From assembly GCA_033852135.1 (NCBI GenBank), contig JAWSVB010000007.1, forward strand, positions 1-64,000: a DNA stretch of 64,000 nt, given 5' to 3'. The stretch is from QZLE01 sp033852135. Lineage in GTDB: Bacteria; Pseudomonadota; Gammaproteobacteria; QZLD01. A program made the position numbers and the translations under genes. The notes under the pieces are model-generated. The model made no database searches, was not told where the DNA came from, and saw only the letters and a program-made list of their open reading frames with translations. Position 1 is the first letter of the stretch. Every line of letters starts with the position of its first letter. Of this stretch, positions 1-9,126 are shown piece by piece.

Positions 1-65
1 CCAAGTCCAATTTTTCATGCTAAGAATCTTTCCAAGAAATATGGTGCAGATATTTACCTAAAGCG
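1..65 (+). pseudogene. inverted fragment of trpB at the window edge
   Basis: The first 65 bases are identical, base for base, to the reverse complement of 5668-5732 inside the intact trpB gene. They encode residues 63-84 of TrpB (from PSPIFH to YLKR). After position 65 the identity stops at once, and the frame runs through unrelated codons to a TAG at 118-120. The fragment may extend left of the window. It lies in the opposite orientation to the intact gene, about 5.7 kb away. Perfect identity over 65 bp points to a recent duplication or rearrangement, or to an assembly join. It lacks the PLP lysine (Lys94) and nearly all of the enzyme, so it cannot be functional as seen. Confidence 0.85.
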
Positions 66-175
66 GGCTTTAGAGTTTCACCCTGGAAACACAGTGACAG
101 CTAGATTCAAAAAGATTTAGAAAATTCCCTGAACAGCTGTGGATCAAGTCCAGGATGACGGGTATTTTATTTTAA
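66..175. repeat. degenerate palindromic intergenic repeat
   Basis: This stretch has no plausible gene. It contains TGGATCAAGTCCA (TGGA and TCCA pair) followed by GGATGACGG, and CCCTGAACAGCTG just before it. This resembles the short palindromic repeats ending in GTCATCC or GTCATTCC that are common between proteobacterial genes. It probably marks the scrambled zone in which the trpB fragment landed. Confidence 0.4.
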
Positions 176-186
176 TAACTATAAAC

Positions 187-289
187 CTTTAAACGTCACG
201 AGCGCAGATTTATCAAGGCAAAAAAGATATTTGTATGAACCATTATTCTTAGGATATTTCTTCAAGATCTAGGCACGGCTTGCTAAAAA
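187..289. repeat. dispersed repeat, copy A (truncated)
   Basis: Copy A aligns with copy B at 316-418 over about 100 bp with scattered substitutions. Both carry a GTCACGAGC/GTTACGAGC-type block, AAAAGATATTTGTA and GGCTTGCTAAAAA. Copy A stops right after GGCTTGCTAAAAA, where copy B continues into its hairpin. It is therefore a truncated direct repeat of B. Confidence 0.7.
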
Positions 290-315
290 GAGGGCAAAAA
301 AGTAAGCGCAGTTAA

Positions 316-478
316 CTTTTAAGCGTTACGAGCGTAGATTTATCAAAGCAAAAAAAGATATTTGTAGGAACCGTTATTCTTAGGGTATTTTTTCAAGATC
401 GAGGCGCGGCTTGCTAAAAACATGTTGAGCATACGAACAGTATGTGATTCATTTTTTAGCAAGTCGCAACAAAGATAA
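316..478. repeat. dispersed repeat, copy B, with long hairpin
   Basis: This copy carries a hairpin at 406-467: GCGGCTTGCTAAAAA pairs with TTTTTTAGCAAGTCGC with one G-T wobble, and the loop side contains a second stem (GCATAC with GTATGT). The unit ends in CGCAACAAAGATAATGG, about 20 bp from the purL stop codon, so it would form the 3' end of the purL transcript. Copy C at 51873-51974 has the same plan with a different outer stem. Confidence 0.75.
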
Positions 479-501
479 TGGAAAAATATACAAGAATAAA
501 A

Positions 502-3500
502 TTAGCCAACCCACTTTCTGGCGTTGCGGAACATCCTCATCCAAGCCCCATCCTCATCCCACTCACTTGGACACCATGAGTTCTGCACTGCTCTAAACAC
601 CCTTTCTGGATGTGGCATCATGATAGTGAATCTACCATCCATTGTGGTCAGACTAGTGATTCCATCAACAGAACCGTTTGGATTAAGAGGATATGTTTCA
701 GTCGGTTTGCCGTAGTTATCAACATAGTGCGCAGCAACCAAACCAGCAGACTGAACTTTCTTAGCGCCAGAGTTATTATCAAACTCTACACGCCCTTCTC
801 CGTGTGCTACTGCAATTGGCATCTTCGATCCTTCCATTCCATCAAAGAAGATAGATGGAGTTTTTAAGATCTCTACCGTTGAGAATCTAGCTTCAAACTG
901 TTCAGACATGTTTCTAACAAAACGTGGCCAAAGATCTGCACCAGGAATCAAGTCTTTAAGATTAGACATCATTTGGCAGCCGTTACAAACACCAAGGCCG
1001 AAGCTGTCTTTACGCTCGAAGAACTCTACAAACTGTTGTCTTAGGGATTCGTTAAACAGAACAGTTTTCGCCCAACCTTCACCGGCACCAAGTACATCTC
1101 CGTATGAGAAACCTCCGCAAGCTACCAAGCCTTTAAAGTCAGCTAAGTTCTTTCTGCCGGCAAGCAGATCACTCATGTGAACATCGATACTTTCAAACCC
1201 TGCGCGATCAAAAGCAGCAGCCATCTCTAATTGACCGTTAACACCTTGTTCACGCAAAATAGCCATCTTTGGTCGTGAGCCTGTAGCGATAAATGGAGCT
1301 GCTACATCATCATTTTGGTCAAAGGTAAGATTAACGTTGATACCTGGGTCATTAGCATCGGCTAGCCCTTCAAATTCAGTTTTAACTGTATCTGCATTAT
1401 CACGTGCGCACTGCATCTTATCTGTGGTTTCACTCCAGATCTGATGTAGCTCAACTCTTGATTGGGATAGAACCTTTTCACCATCGAAATTGATATCAAT
1501 CTGACCATCTACAGAAGGTTTTCCGATAACTGAAGAGATATCTTCAAGACCTGCAGTTTTAAGGGTAGCCATAACATCAGCAACGTCATCTGCTGCTACC
1601 TGAACTACAGCACCTAGCTCTTCATTAAATAGAACCTCAACTGCACTATCACCTAAACCTGTAAGGTCGATATCTAAACCACAATGCCCAGCAAATGCCA
1701 TCTCTGCAATAGTTGCGAATAAACCACCATCAGAGCGGTCATGGTAGGCTAGTAGTTTATCTTCTTGATTCAGTTTTTGAATGGTTTTAAAGAAAGCTGC
1801 AAACTGTTGTGCATTATCTAAATCAGCTGGCTTATCACCCAGATCACTATAAACCTGAGCCAAACATGAAGCACCAGTTCGGTTCTTACCATTGCCAAGA
1901 TCAATAAGAATCAGCGAGCTATCAGCTTCTGGGTTTTGAATCTGTGGTGTAAGGGTTTTACGGATATCGTTTACTGGAGCAAAGCCGGTGATAATCAATG
2001 ATAACGGCGCAATTACTGCCTTATCCTCACCATCTTCATTCCAAACACTTTTCATAAACAGAGAATCTTTTCCAACCGGAATTGTGATTCCAAGCTCTGG
2101 GCAAAGCTCCATCCCTACCGCTTTTACGGTATCGAATAATCTAGCATCTTCACCATCAACACCGGTAGCTGCCATCCAGTTAGCAGATAAACGAACCTTC
2201 TTAATATCATCGATAGATGCTGCTGCAATATTGGTCAGTGCTTCACCAATAGCCATACGACCTGATGCTGGAGCATCAAGCAGAGCAACAGGAGTTCTCT
2301 CCCCCATCGCCATCGCTTCACCAAAATTTGTATTAAATGCAGCTGCAGTAACAGCTACGTCAGCTACAGGAACCTGCCAAGGGCCAACCATCTGGTCACG
2401 AGCTACTAGGCCAGTAATACTTCTGTCACCGATAGAGATAAGGAAGATTTTTGATGCTACCGTTGGAAGGCGTAATACTCTATGCGCTGCCTCAGTTACA
2501 TCAATCTTAGCCAAGTCCAGCTTAGGGCTGTCTAAAGATATTCTCTTAACATCGCGGTGCATCTTTGGTGGCTTACCAAATAATACTGACATGGGGATAT
2601 CAACAGGACTATTGTTGAATAGGTTATCATCAACAACCAATTCTTGCGCTTCTGTAGCAGTACCAACTACAGCATATGGGCAACGCTCACGCTTACATAT
2701 CTCTTCAAAGTGCTCAAGCATCTCTGGCCTAATAGAAAGAACATATCTCTCCTGCGCCTCATTACACCAGATCTGCATTGGTGACATTCCAGGCTCATCA
2801 TTTGGAACATCTCTAAGCTGGATCTTGCCGCCACGCTCACTGTCATTCATCAATTCAGGAATAGCGTTACAAATACCACCAGCACCAACATCATGAATAG
2901 TGATAACCGGGTTCTCTTCACCATGTGCCCAGCAAGAGTCGATAACCTCCTGGCAGCGGCGTTCAATCTCTGGGTTTCCACGTTGTACTGAGGCAAAATC
3001 AAGATCCTCATGACTCTCACCAGTTGCAACTGAAGAGGCAGCACCACCACCAAGACCAATTAACATAGCTGGTCCACCAAGTACAACTACTGGAGCTCCT
3101 GGAGGGATAATTCCTTTTTCTACATGACCATCACGGATATTACCCAGACCTCCAGCAATCATAATTGGTTTATGGTATCCACGAATCTCATTACCATTAA
3201 CACCGATAACTTCCTGCTCATAGGTACGGAAGTAACCACCAAGATTTGGTCGGCCAAATTCATTATTAAATGCAGCGGCACCGATTGGCCCCTCAATCAT
3301 AATATCGTAAGCAGAAGCGATACGACCTGGCTTGCCGTTTTCCTTCTCCCATGGCATTACCGCACCAGGAATCTTCAAATTAGAAACAGAGAAACCAGCA
3401 AGACCAGCTTTTGGTTTAGAACCCTGTCCTGTTGCACCCTCATCACGAATCTCACCACCAGAACCTGTAGCAGCACCAGGGAAAGGTGAAATCGCAGTTG

Positions 3501-4395
3501 GATGATTATGGGTCTCAACCTTGATTAGGAAGTGAATATCTTCCTCGTTATAACCATAAATACCATTTGCAGGAGACGGGAAGAAACGCCCTGCTTCAGA
3601 ACCCTGGATTACCGCAGCATTATCCGAGTATGCAGAAAGAACACCTTCAGAGTTACACTTATAGGTATTACGAATCATGCCAAACAGAGAGATATCCTGC
3701 TCATCACCATCTACAGTCCAGCTGGCATTAAAAATCTTATGGCGGCAATGCTCAGAGTTAGCTTGCGCAAACATCATCAACTCAGCGTCAACAGGATTCT
3801 TGTTTAATTCTGAGTAACTTTCAAACAGGTAATCGATCTCATCAGCAGATAGAGCTAGCCCTAACTCACTATTTGCTTTTTCCAGAGCGCTCTTGCCAGA
3901 AGATAGAATATCAATCGAATCAAACTCTGCTGGACTAGCATGAGAAAATAGAGCGCTGGCAGCATCAACATCTGTCAAAACTGTTTCCGTCATACGATCA
4001 TGTATCAGCGGTAAAATCTGTTGGATCTGCTCTTGGCTTAGTTCAGAAGATGCGGCGATCTTATATTCGATTCCACGCTCAATTCTCACTACATCTGCAA
4101 GGCCACAATTATGCGCTATATCGGTTGCCTTAGTTGACCAAGGTGAGATGGTTCCAATACGCGGAACAGTCAACAGCATTAAACCATCAATCTCTTCTAT
4201 AGATTCAGTTGGTCCATACTCAAGAATTTTATCTAAAACCACTCTGTTTTCGTCACTTAATTCGCCTTTTAATTCAGCGATATGCAGAAACCTTGCAGAT
4301 ATATTTTCTACAGTTGGAATTAACTCCTTAACTGTAGATAAAAGCTTAGATTTACGAAATGATGATAGAGCAGAATTGCCAGAGATTACGAGCAT
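502..4395 (-). CDS. purL: phosphoribosylformylglycinamidine synthase
   Basis: PurL (FGAM synthase) converts FGAR, glutamine and ATP to FGAM in the fourth step of purine synthesis. At 1297 aa it matches the long single-chain form of gammaproteobacteria (about 1295 aa). It starts like E. coli PurL (SGNSALSSFRKSKL). The synthetase half carries NSEHCRHK near residue 215 and KVETHNHPTAISPFPGAATG near 293. The C-terminal class I glutaminase carries the nucleophile in LGVCNGCQM (about residue 1137), then HGEGR and PHPERVFR. The gene appears to stand alone: downstream lie repeats A and B, and upstream a MITE-like repeat and trpB. No purine operator was recognised. The assignment is secure. Confidence 0.98.
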   Translation of the reverse strand: MLVISGNSALSSFRKSKLLSTVKELIPTVENISARFLHIAELKGELSDENRVVLDKILEYGPTESIEEIDGLMLLTVPRIGTISPWSTKATDIAHNCGLADVVRIERGIEYKIAASSELSQEQIQQILPLIHDRMTETVLTDVDAASALFSHASPAEFDSIDILSSGKSALEKANSELGLALSADEIDYLFESYSELNKNPVDAELMMFAQANSEHCRHKIFNASWTVDGDEQDISLFGMIRNTYKCNSEGVLSAYSDNAAVIQGSEAGRFFPSPANGIYGYNEEDIHFLIKVETHNHPTAISPFPGAATGSGGEIRDEGATGQGSKPKAGLAGFSVSNLKIPGAVMPWEKENGKPGRIASAYDIMIEGPIGAAAFNNEFGRPNLGGYFRTYEQEVIGVNGNEIRGYHKPIMIAGGLGNIRDGHVEKGIIPPGAPVVVLGGPAMLIGLGGGAASSVATGESHEDLDFASVQRGNPEIERRCQEVIDSCWAHGEENPVITIHDVGAGGICNAIPELMNDSERGGKIQLRDVPNDEPGMSPMQIWCNEAQERYVLSIRPEMLEHFEEICKRERCPYAVVGTATEAQELVVDDNLFNNSPVDIPMSVLFGKPPKMHRDVKRISLDSPKLDLAKIDVTEAAHRVLRLPTVASKIFLISIGDRSITGLVARDQMVGPWQVPVADVAVTAAAFNTNFGEAMAMGERTPVALLDAPASGRMAIGEALTNIAAASIDDIKKVRLSANWMAATGVDGEDARLFDTVKAVGMELCPELGITIPVGKDSLFMKSVWNEDGEDKAVIAPLSLIITGFAPVNDIRKTLTPQIQNPEADSSLILIDLGNGKNRTGASCLAQVYSDLGDKPADLDNAQQFAAFFKTIQKLNQEDKLLAYHDRSDGGLFATIAEMAFAGHCGLDIDLTGLGDSAVEVLFNEELGAVVQVAADDVADVMATLKTAGLEDISSVIGKPSVDGQIDINFDGEKVLSQSRVELHQIWSETTDKMQCARDNADTVKTEFEGLADANDPGINVNLTFDQNDDVAAPFIATGSRPKMAILREQGVNGQLEMAAAFDRAGFESIDVHMSDLLAGRKNLADFKGLVACGGFSYGDVLGAGEGWAKTVLFNESLRQQFVEFFERKDSFGLGVCNGCQMMSNLKDLIPGADLWPRFVRNMSEQFEARFSTVEILKTPSIFFDGMEGSKMPIAVAHGEGRVEFDNNSGAKKVQSAGLVAAHYVDNYGKPTETYPLNPNGSVDGITSLTTMDGRFTIMMPHPERVFRAVQNSWCPSEWDEDGAWMRMFRNARKWVG

Positions 4396-4566
4396 GATTT
4401 TTACCTGATTTTACCGATAAGCTGTTTTAACAGAAGAATCTGATTTCATAAATGAAATTAGGGGTGAATAATACTGAAAGATCGCCTGATATGCGAATTT
4501 TTTTGATGAAATTTATGAACAAAAAGAGGTTATTATTATTTATATCGACGCTAAGTCAAAAAACAT

Positions 4567-4640
4567 GTCATTCCGGAAAATGCATTGCATTTATCCGGAA
4601 TCTCGATAAACAAAGAGATTCCCGCTTTCGCGGGAATGAC
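4567..4640. repeat. MITE-like repeat with GTCATTCC termini
   Basis: This 74-bp element has terminal inverted repeats GTCATTCC and GGAATGAC. Inside are three potential hairpins: CCGGAAAATGCA against TGCATTTATCCGG, AATCTC against GAGATT, and CCCGCTTTCGCGGG. It has no coding capacity. The architecture is that of the small palindromic repeats spread between genes in many proteobacteria. It sits between trpB and purL, next to a relic of the A/B/C repeat family. Confidence 0.75.
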
Positions 4641-4658
4641 GTACCTTTTTTACTATAA

Positions 4659-4690
4659 TCGCTGCAACAAAGATATTGGGAAAATAGACA
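4659..4690. repeat. dispersed repeat, copy D (3' relic)
   Basis: GCAACAAAGATATTGGGAAAATA closely matches the tail of copy B (CGCAACAAAGATAATGGAAAAATA). As in copy B, it ends directly beside the stop codon of a minus-strand gene, here trpB. The hairpin part is absent and the MITE-like element lies in its place. Confidence 0.5.
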
Positions 4691-4694
4691 CCAA

Positions 4695-5918
4695 TTAAAG
4701 TGTGCTATCTATGCCGTAATCTTTACCATACTTCTCAACAACAAAATCAATATCCTTATCACCACGCCCAGATAAGTTAACCAGGATTGATTTACCCTTC
4801 TCTTTTGCTGCTAATTTAAGCGCATATGCAACAGCATGTGCAGATTCAATCGCAGGAATAATCCCTTCAAGCCTTGAAAGCTCAAAAAAGGCATCGATAG
4901 CTTCTTTATCATTAATGTGTGCGTAATTTACACGTTCAATATCATGTAAATAACTATGCTGAGGACCAACAGACGGATAATCAAGGCCACTTGCAACTGA
5001 GTAAACCTCTTGCGGCTCCCCTTCAGCATCTTTAAGCATGTATGATTTAAAGCCATGCATTACACCAGGAGACCCCTTAGTTATAGTCGCAGCATGTTCG
5101 CCATCAACATCAACTCCTCTACCCGAAGGCTCAATACCATGAAGGTTTACACCTGCATCATCAAGGAATGCAGTGAAAATACCCATAGCGTTTGAACCAC
5201 CGCCAACACAAGCAACTATGTTTACAGGTAACTCACCTGTCATCTGTTGCATCTGCTCTCTTGCTTCATTACCTACGATTGACTGAAAATCTCTAACCAT
5301 CATTGGAAACGGGTGTGGGCCAACTACAGAACCAATTGCATAGATCTGAGTTATTGGATCTTTAAGATAAGCTTCAAATGCAGAATCAACAGCTTCTTTT
5401 AAAGTCTTTCTACCATGAGTCGCTGGGATAACGTTAGCACCAAGGATATGCATACGAACAACATTTGGATGCTCCTTCTTGATATCCACTTCACCCATGT
5501 AGATATCACACTCTAATCCAACAAGAGCTGCAGCTGTAGCCAGAGCAACGCCATGCTGACCTGCTCCAGTTTCTGCAATAACCTTCTTTTTGCCCATCTT
5601 TTTAGCAAGGAGTACTTCACCGAGACAATGGTTTATCTTATGTGCACCAGTGTGATTTAAGTCTTCACGCTTTAGGTAAATATCTGCACCATATTTCTTG
5701 GAAAGATTCTTAGCATGAAAAATTGGACTTGGTCTACCAACATAATGCTGGTATAGATCGGTTAACTCATTGATAAATTCAGGATCTTTTTTGATCTCTT
5801 CATAAGCAGCTGTAATCTCATCTATGATAACCTGCAGGTCTGGCGGAATAAAACTACCACCGTATTCTCCAAAATATCCCTTTACATCTGGTAGTGAGTG
5901 TTCAAATGTATTTTTCAT
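4695..5918 (-). CDS. trpB: tryptophan synthase beta chain, stand-alone
   Basis: TrpB is the PLP enzyme that joins indole and serine to make tryptophan. The 407-aa protein shows the PLP lysine in HTGAHKIN (Lys94), the catalytic Glu116 in ETGAGQHG, the phosphate-binding loop GGGSNAMG (239-246) and the C-terminal SGRGDKD. Its start has AAGGA at a good distance from the ATG. trpA, normally translationally coupled to trpB, and trpF are not next to it, so the alpha subunit must be encoded elsewhere or the enzyme works on free indole. The N-terminal motif FGEYGGSFIPP differs from the FGEFGGMYVP form of E. coli. Residues 63-84 are duplicated, inverted, at the left edge of the window. Confidence 0.96.
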   Translation of the reverse strand: MKNTFEHSLPDVKGYFGEYGGSFIPPDLQVIIDEITAAYEEIKKDPEFINELTDLYQHYVGRPSPIFHAKNLSKKYGADIYLKREDLNHTGAHKINHCLGEVLLAKKMGKKKVIAETGAGQHGVALATAAALVGLECDIYMGEVDIKKEHPNVVRMHILGANVIPATHGRKTLKEAVDSAFEAYLKDPITQIYAIGSVVGPHPFPMMVRDFQSIVGNEAREQMQQMTGELPVNIVACVGGGSNAMGIFTAFLDDAGVNLHGIEPSGRGVDVDGEHAATITKGSPGVMHGFKSYMLKDAEGEPQEVYSVASGLDYPSVGPQHSYLHDIERVNYAHINDKEAIDAFFELSRLEGIIPAIESAHAVAYALKLAAKEKGKSILVNLSGRGDKDIDFVVEKYGKDYGIDSTL

Positions 5919-6284
5919 TATAATTCCTTAATAAGTTGACCATAAACCTGTATAACAGCGATAAAATATTAGCAGGGATTAACCACCATAACTAAATATT
6001 AAATCTAATAATAAATCCATAAAAACTGTGTTTTATGAACGTGAGTCACCTGAGGTTCTAAGTATATTATTTTTAGATCTAACTGAAAAGCAAAGCAAAA
6101 TTTTATAGGAATACAGGGCTAAAAACATATACAAAAAAATAAAACCTACATCATTAATGTTTTATTAAATTTAAAAGCTAAACTAATAATATTCGCACTT
6201 ATAAAAACATTGTATATAATATAGACAATTTTATTTAGCAGATATAATTTAGCTATAAAAACAAAAAGTTAATGGGAAAAACAC
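5919..6284. other. A+T-rich divergent promoter region
   Basis: These 366 bp separate divergent trpB and the hydrolase gene at 6285. The stretch is very A+T-rich with runs of TATA-like sequence, and should hold the promoters of both genes. I see no tRNA, riboswitch, convincing palindrome or small gene with a ribosome binding site in it. Confidence 0.5.
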
Positions 6285-7088
6285 ATGCAACATAAATTAA
6301 GTAATGGAACAACAATGGGGTACGAGATTCACGGAGATGGTGATACTTTGGTATTTCTTCCTGGTATTCTCGGCAGCATCAGAACCTATGATCCAATCAT
6401 TTCAAAGCTAAAACAAAAAAACAGATGTATCGCAATTGAACTTGTTGGCCAAGGGGAGACAATATTCCCAGAAAACCTATCATCAGATTACTTTTCTGTA
6501 GATCAACACACTGAAAATATTATTCAATTACTTCAGCACTTAGAAATAAAAAAATTCAATCTAATTGGCCTTTCATTTGGCTCAGTAGTATCTATTAACC
6601 TTGCCAATAAATTAGGCGACACTATTGATAAAATGGTACTACTTGCAACGCTGCTATGTAACCAAACATCCCACTATAAAAACTGGAATAAACTATGGTC
6701 TGACTGCAGTTATGATCTTGAAAAATTCACCCGCTTAGGAATTGGGCTTCTTTTTTCAGAGCAGTTTTTAGAAGCTCTCGATGACCCATACCAAAATATC
6801 AAGCAGCTTTACTCTGTAATAACAGAGAATAATTTAAAAGCTTTCAGATACAACCTGGCTTCTGCATCTGATTTCGATATACCGCCAGCCTTCTCGTCTT
6901 TAAAACAAGATATCAAGTTTATCCATGGAGAGCATGACATCATCCATCCATTACATGAACTACAATCTTTTCTTAATAAAACGGATAGACTGGATGCACT
7001 TCATGTTATTTCTAAAGCTGGGCATGGTATACATGTTGAATCTAGCGAAATTCTCTATGAAGAAATTTCTAAATTTTTAGGTCAATAG
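6285..7088 (+). CDS. alpha/beta hydrolase
   Basis: This 267-aa protein has the order of an alpha/beta hydrolase: a strand ending in VFLPGILGS where the oxyanion HG motif usually lies, then GQGET, the nucleophile elbow GLSFGS (Ser97), HGEHDIIHP with a likely acid near 219, and GHGIH with the catalytic His near 247. There is no signal peptide or membrane segment, so it is cytoplasmic. The family covers esterases, lactonases and C-C hydrolases, and the substrate cannot be read from sequence. It is only loosely similar to the tandem pair at 21833 and 22977. It stands alone between trpB and the PilZ gene. Confidence 0.85.
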   Translation: MQHKLSNGTTMGYEIHGDGDTLVFLPGILGSIRTYDPIISKLKQKNRCIAIELVGQGETIFPENLSSDYFSVDQHTENIIQLLQHLEIKKFNLIGLSFGSVVSINLANKLGDTIDKMVLLATLLCNQTSHYKNWNKLWSDCSYDLEKFTRLGIGLLFSEQFLEALDDPYQNIKQLYSVITENNLKAFRYNLASASDFDIPPAFSSLKQDIKFIHGEHDIIHPLHELQSFLNKTDRLDALHVISKAGHGIHVESSEILYEEISKFLGQ

Positions 7089-7295
7089 CAATATGCTTTA
7101 AACCTCAATCAATATGTGTATTTCACCACTCAATATAATCAAATAACAGTACTATCTAGTTTTAAATTGAGATATAGACCAAATATCTAAAATAATTTCT
7201 TACCTAGAATCAAAATGTCGAGTTTTTTAGAAAAATACTGCTATGTTTAAGAGTAGAAATTACAATAAATAGCGCTATATCATAGAGAACAACTT

Positions 7296-7709
7296 ATGGC
7301 ACCAGAAAGAAACGAGGCAAAATCAAAAAAACTACGTAAATTTGTTCGGGTTAAACCTGAAGAAGGTAGCCCTATAAGGGTCGACCTGAATGGTGAAGGG
7401 CTTATTGACGTATTTAATGTTAATGACATTAGTCAAAGTGGTATCAGTATTGATGCGCCGTATACTATTGAAGATTGCCGTAAAGATCTTGATGTATCTT
7501 TAATAATTGCACTTCCAGATCCTATAAATTCATCTGTTAATGTTCAGGGAATTATTAAGCATATAGATAATAGACAGCTTGGAATAATGTTTGCGAACAT
7601 GTCTGAAGCTGATAGAGAAAAAATCCGCGATTATGTCCACTTTAGATTAAGGCCCACCACAAGTGGCTTCTTTGGAAGAATTCTTGATTGGTTTGATGTA
7701 CCAACCTAG
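7296..7709 (+). CDS. PilZ domain protein (c-di-GMP receptor)
   Basis: This is a 137-aa single-domain PilZ protein. It carries the two nucleotide-binding motifs in the right order: RKFVR (Arg14, Arg18) fits RxxxR, and NDISQSGI (Asp44, Ser46, Gly49) fits D/NxSxxG. Proteins of this type bind cyclic di-GMP and relay it to motility, pili or polymer export. The next gene encodes an HD-GYP-like protein, the fold that degrades c-di-GMP, so the pair is likely functionally linked although each has its own upstream gap (207 and 183 bp). Binding is inferred from intact motifs; the target is unknown. Confidence 0.88.
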   Translation: MAPERNEAKSKKLRKFVRVKPEEGSPIRVDLNGEGLIDVFNVNDISQSGISIDAPYTIEDCRKDLDVSLIIALPDPINSSVNVQGIIKHIDNRQLGIMFANMSEADREKIRDYVHFRLRPTTSGFFGRILDWFDVPT

Positions 7710-7892
7710 CTGGTTTACAGTGTAAATCAAACAAAAAATCTAACTTATCTTTATATATCCCATATAAAACACAACCTCGTAAGTTTAAAACATGCACCGC
7801 ATCACAAACAAATAAATCATATACTTAAAAACTATAACAATAATATATAATTACATACTATAATTAAAATAAAATGTATAAAGGGTGCGGAC

Positions 7893-9047
7893 ATGTCAAA
7901 AATCAAGCTAACAAGTCTTGATCTGGAGGTTGATGCTACTGTCGAGTATTCAATCTATAATAGCGATGATCATTTAGTATTAAAGCCGGGCTCAATTATC
8001 AGTTCTGAGAAGCAGATAGAATCACTGTTAATGGGGGGAGCATATAGACTTGACGAAGATGATATCGAAACCAAAAAAAGAAAAAGTATTGCAAGTCCAA
8101 CAGCAATAAAGATTTCAAATGATCTGCAGAACCTAACCCCATTCGATGTTATACATAATATTTTCCAGCGCCTTAGATATCTATTTGAAACAATCAACCA
8201 AGAGCCATTTGAAGTAGAGGAACAAACTAAATCGATCGCAAAAATTATAATCCAGCTTTTCCGAAGCGATAAAGAGGCCTTAATTGGTGCAATAAGGCTA
8301 ATGCATGAATATGACTACACCCTTTGTCACCCGGTTCATGCAGCTATAATATCAACAATGATCTCTAATCAGCTAAATTATAGTTTTAAAAAACAAGTTA
8401 GATTAATCTGTGCGGCCTTAACTCAAAACGTTTCAATGAATGACCTTCAGCGCCAGCTGCAAGAACAAAAAGAAAGATTAACTAAAGTGCAAAAACTTGC
8501 CGTAAGCAGCCACCCTACAGCTTCAGTTACTATTTTAGAAGCATGTGGTGTTACTGATACAAAATGGCTAAAAATTATTGAACAGCATCACGAACAGGTA
8601 GATGGAAAAGGATACCCGGGAAATGTTGATGGCGATAGAATGCTGGAAGAAGCAAAAATAATATCTATCAGCGACCGCTATTCTGCAATGATATCTGGTC
8701 GCACCCACCGAGCAGGAATGCACAATAAAGATGTAATAAAAAAGATTGGTAGTGAAAGAGGCAAAGAGACAGATAGCAAGCTCACCATGATTCTGATTGG
8801 AGCTCTCGGAGTTTACCCCCCTGGAAGCTTTGTATCTTTAAGCAATGGCGAAAGAGCTATTGTAATTCGCCGCAGCATTAATCCTAAAAGGCCAATTGTA
8901 AGCAGTTATAGTGACGTGTTAGGGAAAAAACTACACAGTCCTATAATCCGCAATCTTGATACTCAGGGCATTGATATTAATGAGCATATAACCCCTGATA
9001 AAAATCTTCAGGTTGATCTAAATATAGCCTGGGGATTTAACAAATAG
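7893..9047 (+). CDS. HD-GYP-like protein with degenerate HD dyad
   Basis: This 384-aa protein has an N-terminal region without a recognised domain, then an HD-GYP-like domain over about residues 90-290, and a C-terminal segment often seen after HD-GYP domains (PPGSFVSLSNGERAIVI). The GYP part is intact (HHEQVDGKGYPG, about 230). The conserved His in SSHPTASV is present. At the place of the metal-binding HD dyad, however, the sequence reads ALTQN (about 174-178) instead of HDIGK. This should impair metal binding, so the protein may be a c-di-GMP sensor or an inactive regulator rather than a phosphodiesterase. It is preceded by AAAGGG before the ATG and by the PilZ gene. Confidence 0.8.
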   Translation: MSKIKLTSLDLEVDATVEYSIYNSDDHLVLKPGSIISSEKQIESLLMGGAYRLDEDDIETKKRKSIASPTAIKISNDLQNLTPFDVIHNIFQRLRYLFETINQEPFEVEEQTKSIAKIIIQLFRSDKEALIGAIRLMHEYDYTLCHPVHAAIISTMISNQLNYSFKKQVRLICAALTQNVSMNDLQRQLQEQKERLTKVQKLAVSSHPTASVTILEACGVTDTKWLKIIEQHHEQVDGKGYPGNVDGDRMLEEAKIISISDRYSAMISGRTHRAGMHNKDVIKKIGSERGKETDSKLTMILIGALGVYPPGSFVSLSNGERAIVIRRSINPKRPIVSSYSDVLGKKLHSPIIRNLDTQGIDINEHITPDKNLQVDLNIAWGFNK

Positions 9048-9126
9048 TAAATATTAAAGAGAGAAGATCAAAATAATCTATTAATAACTCTTAAAAGCTA
9101 GTAAATAGTATAAAAACTAGCATCCA

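Noticed and set aside
1988..2896. 302-aa open frame on the plus strand inside purL
   Set aside because: It is antisense to a certain gene with intact motifs, and its translation is low-complexity Ser/Ile-rich text without a family.
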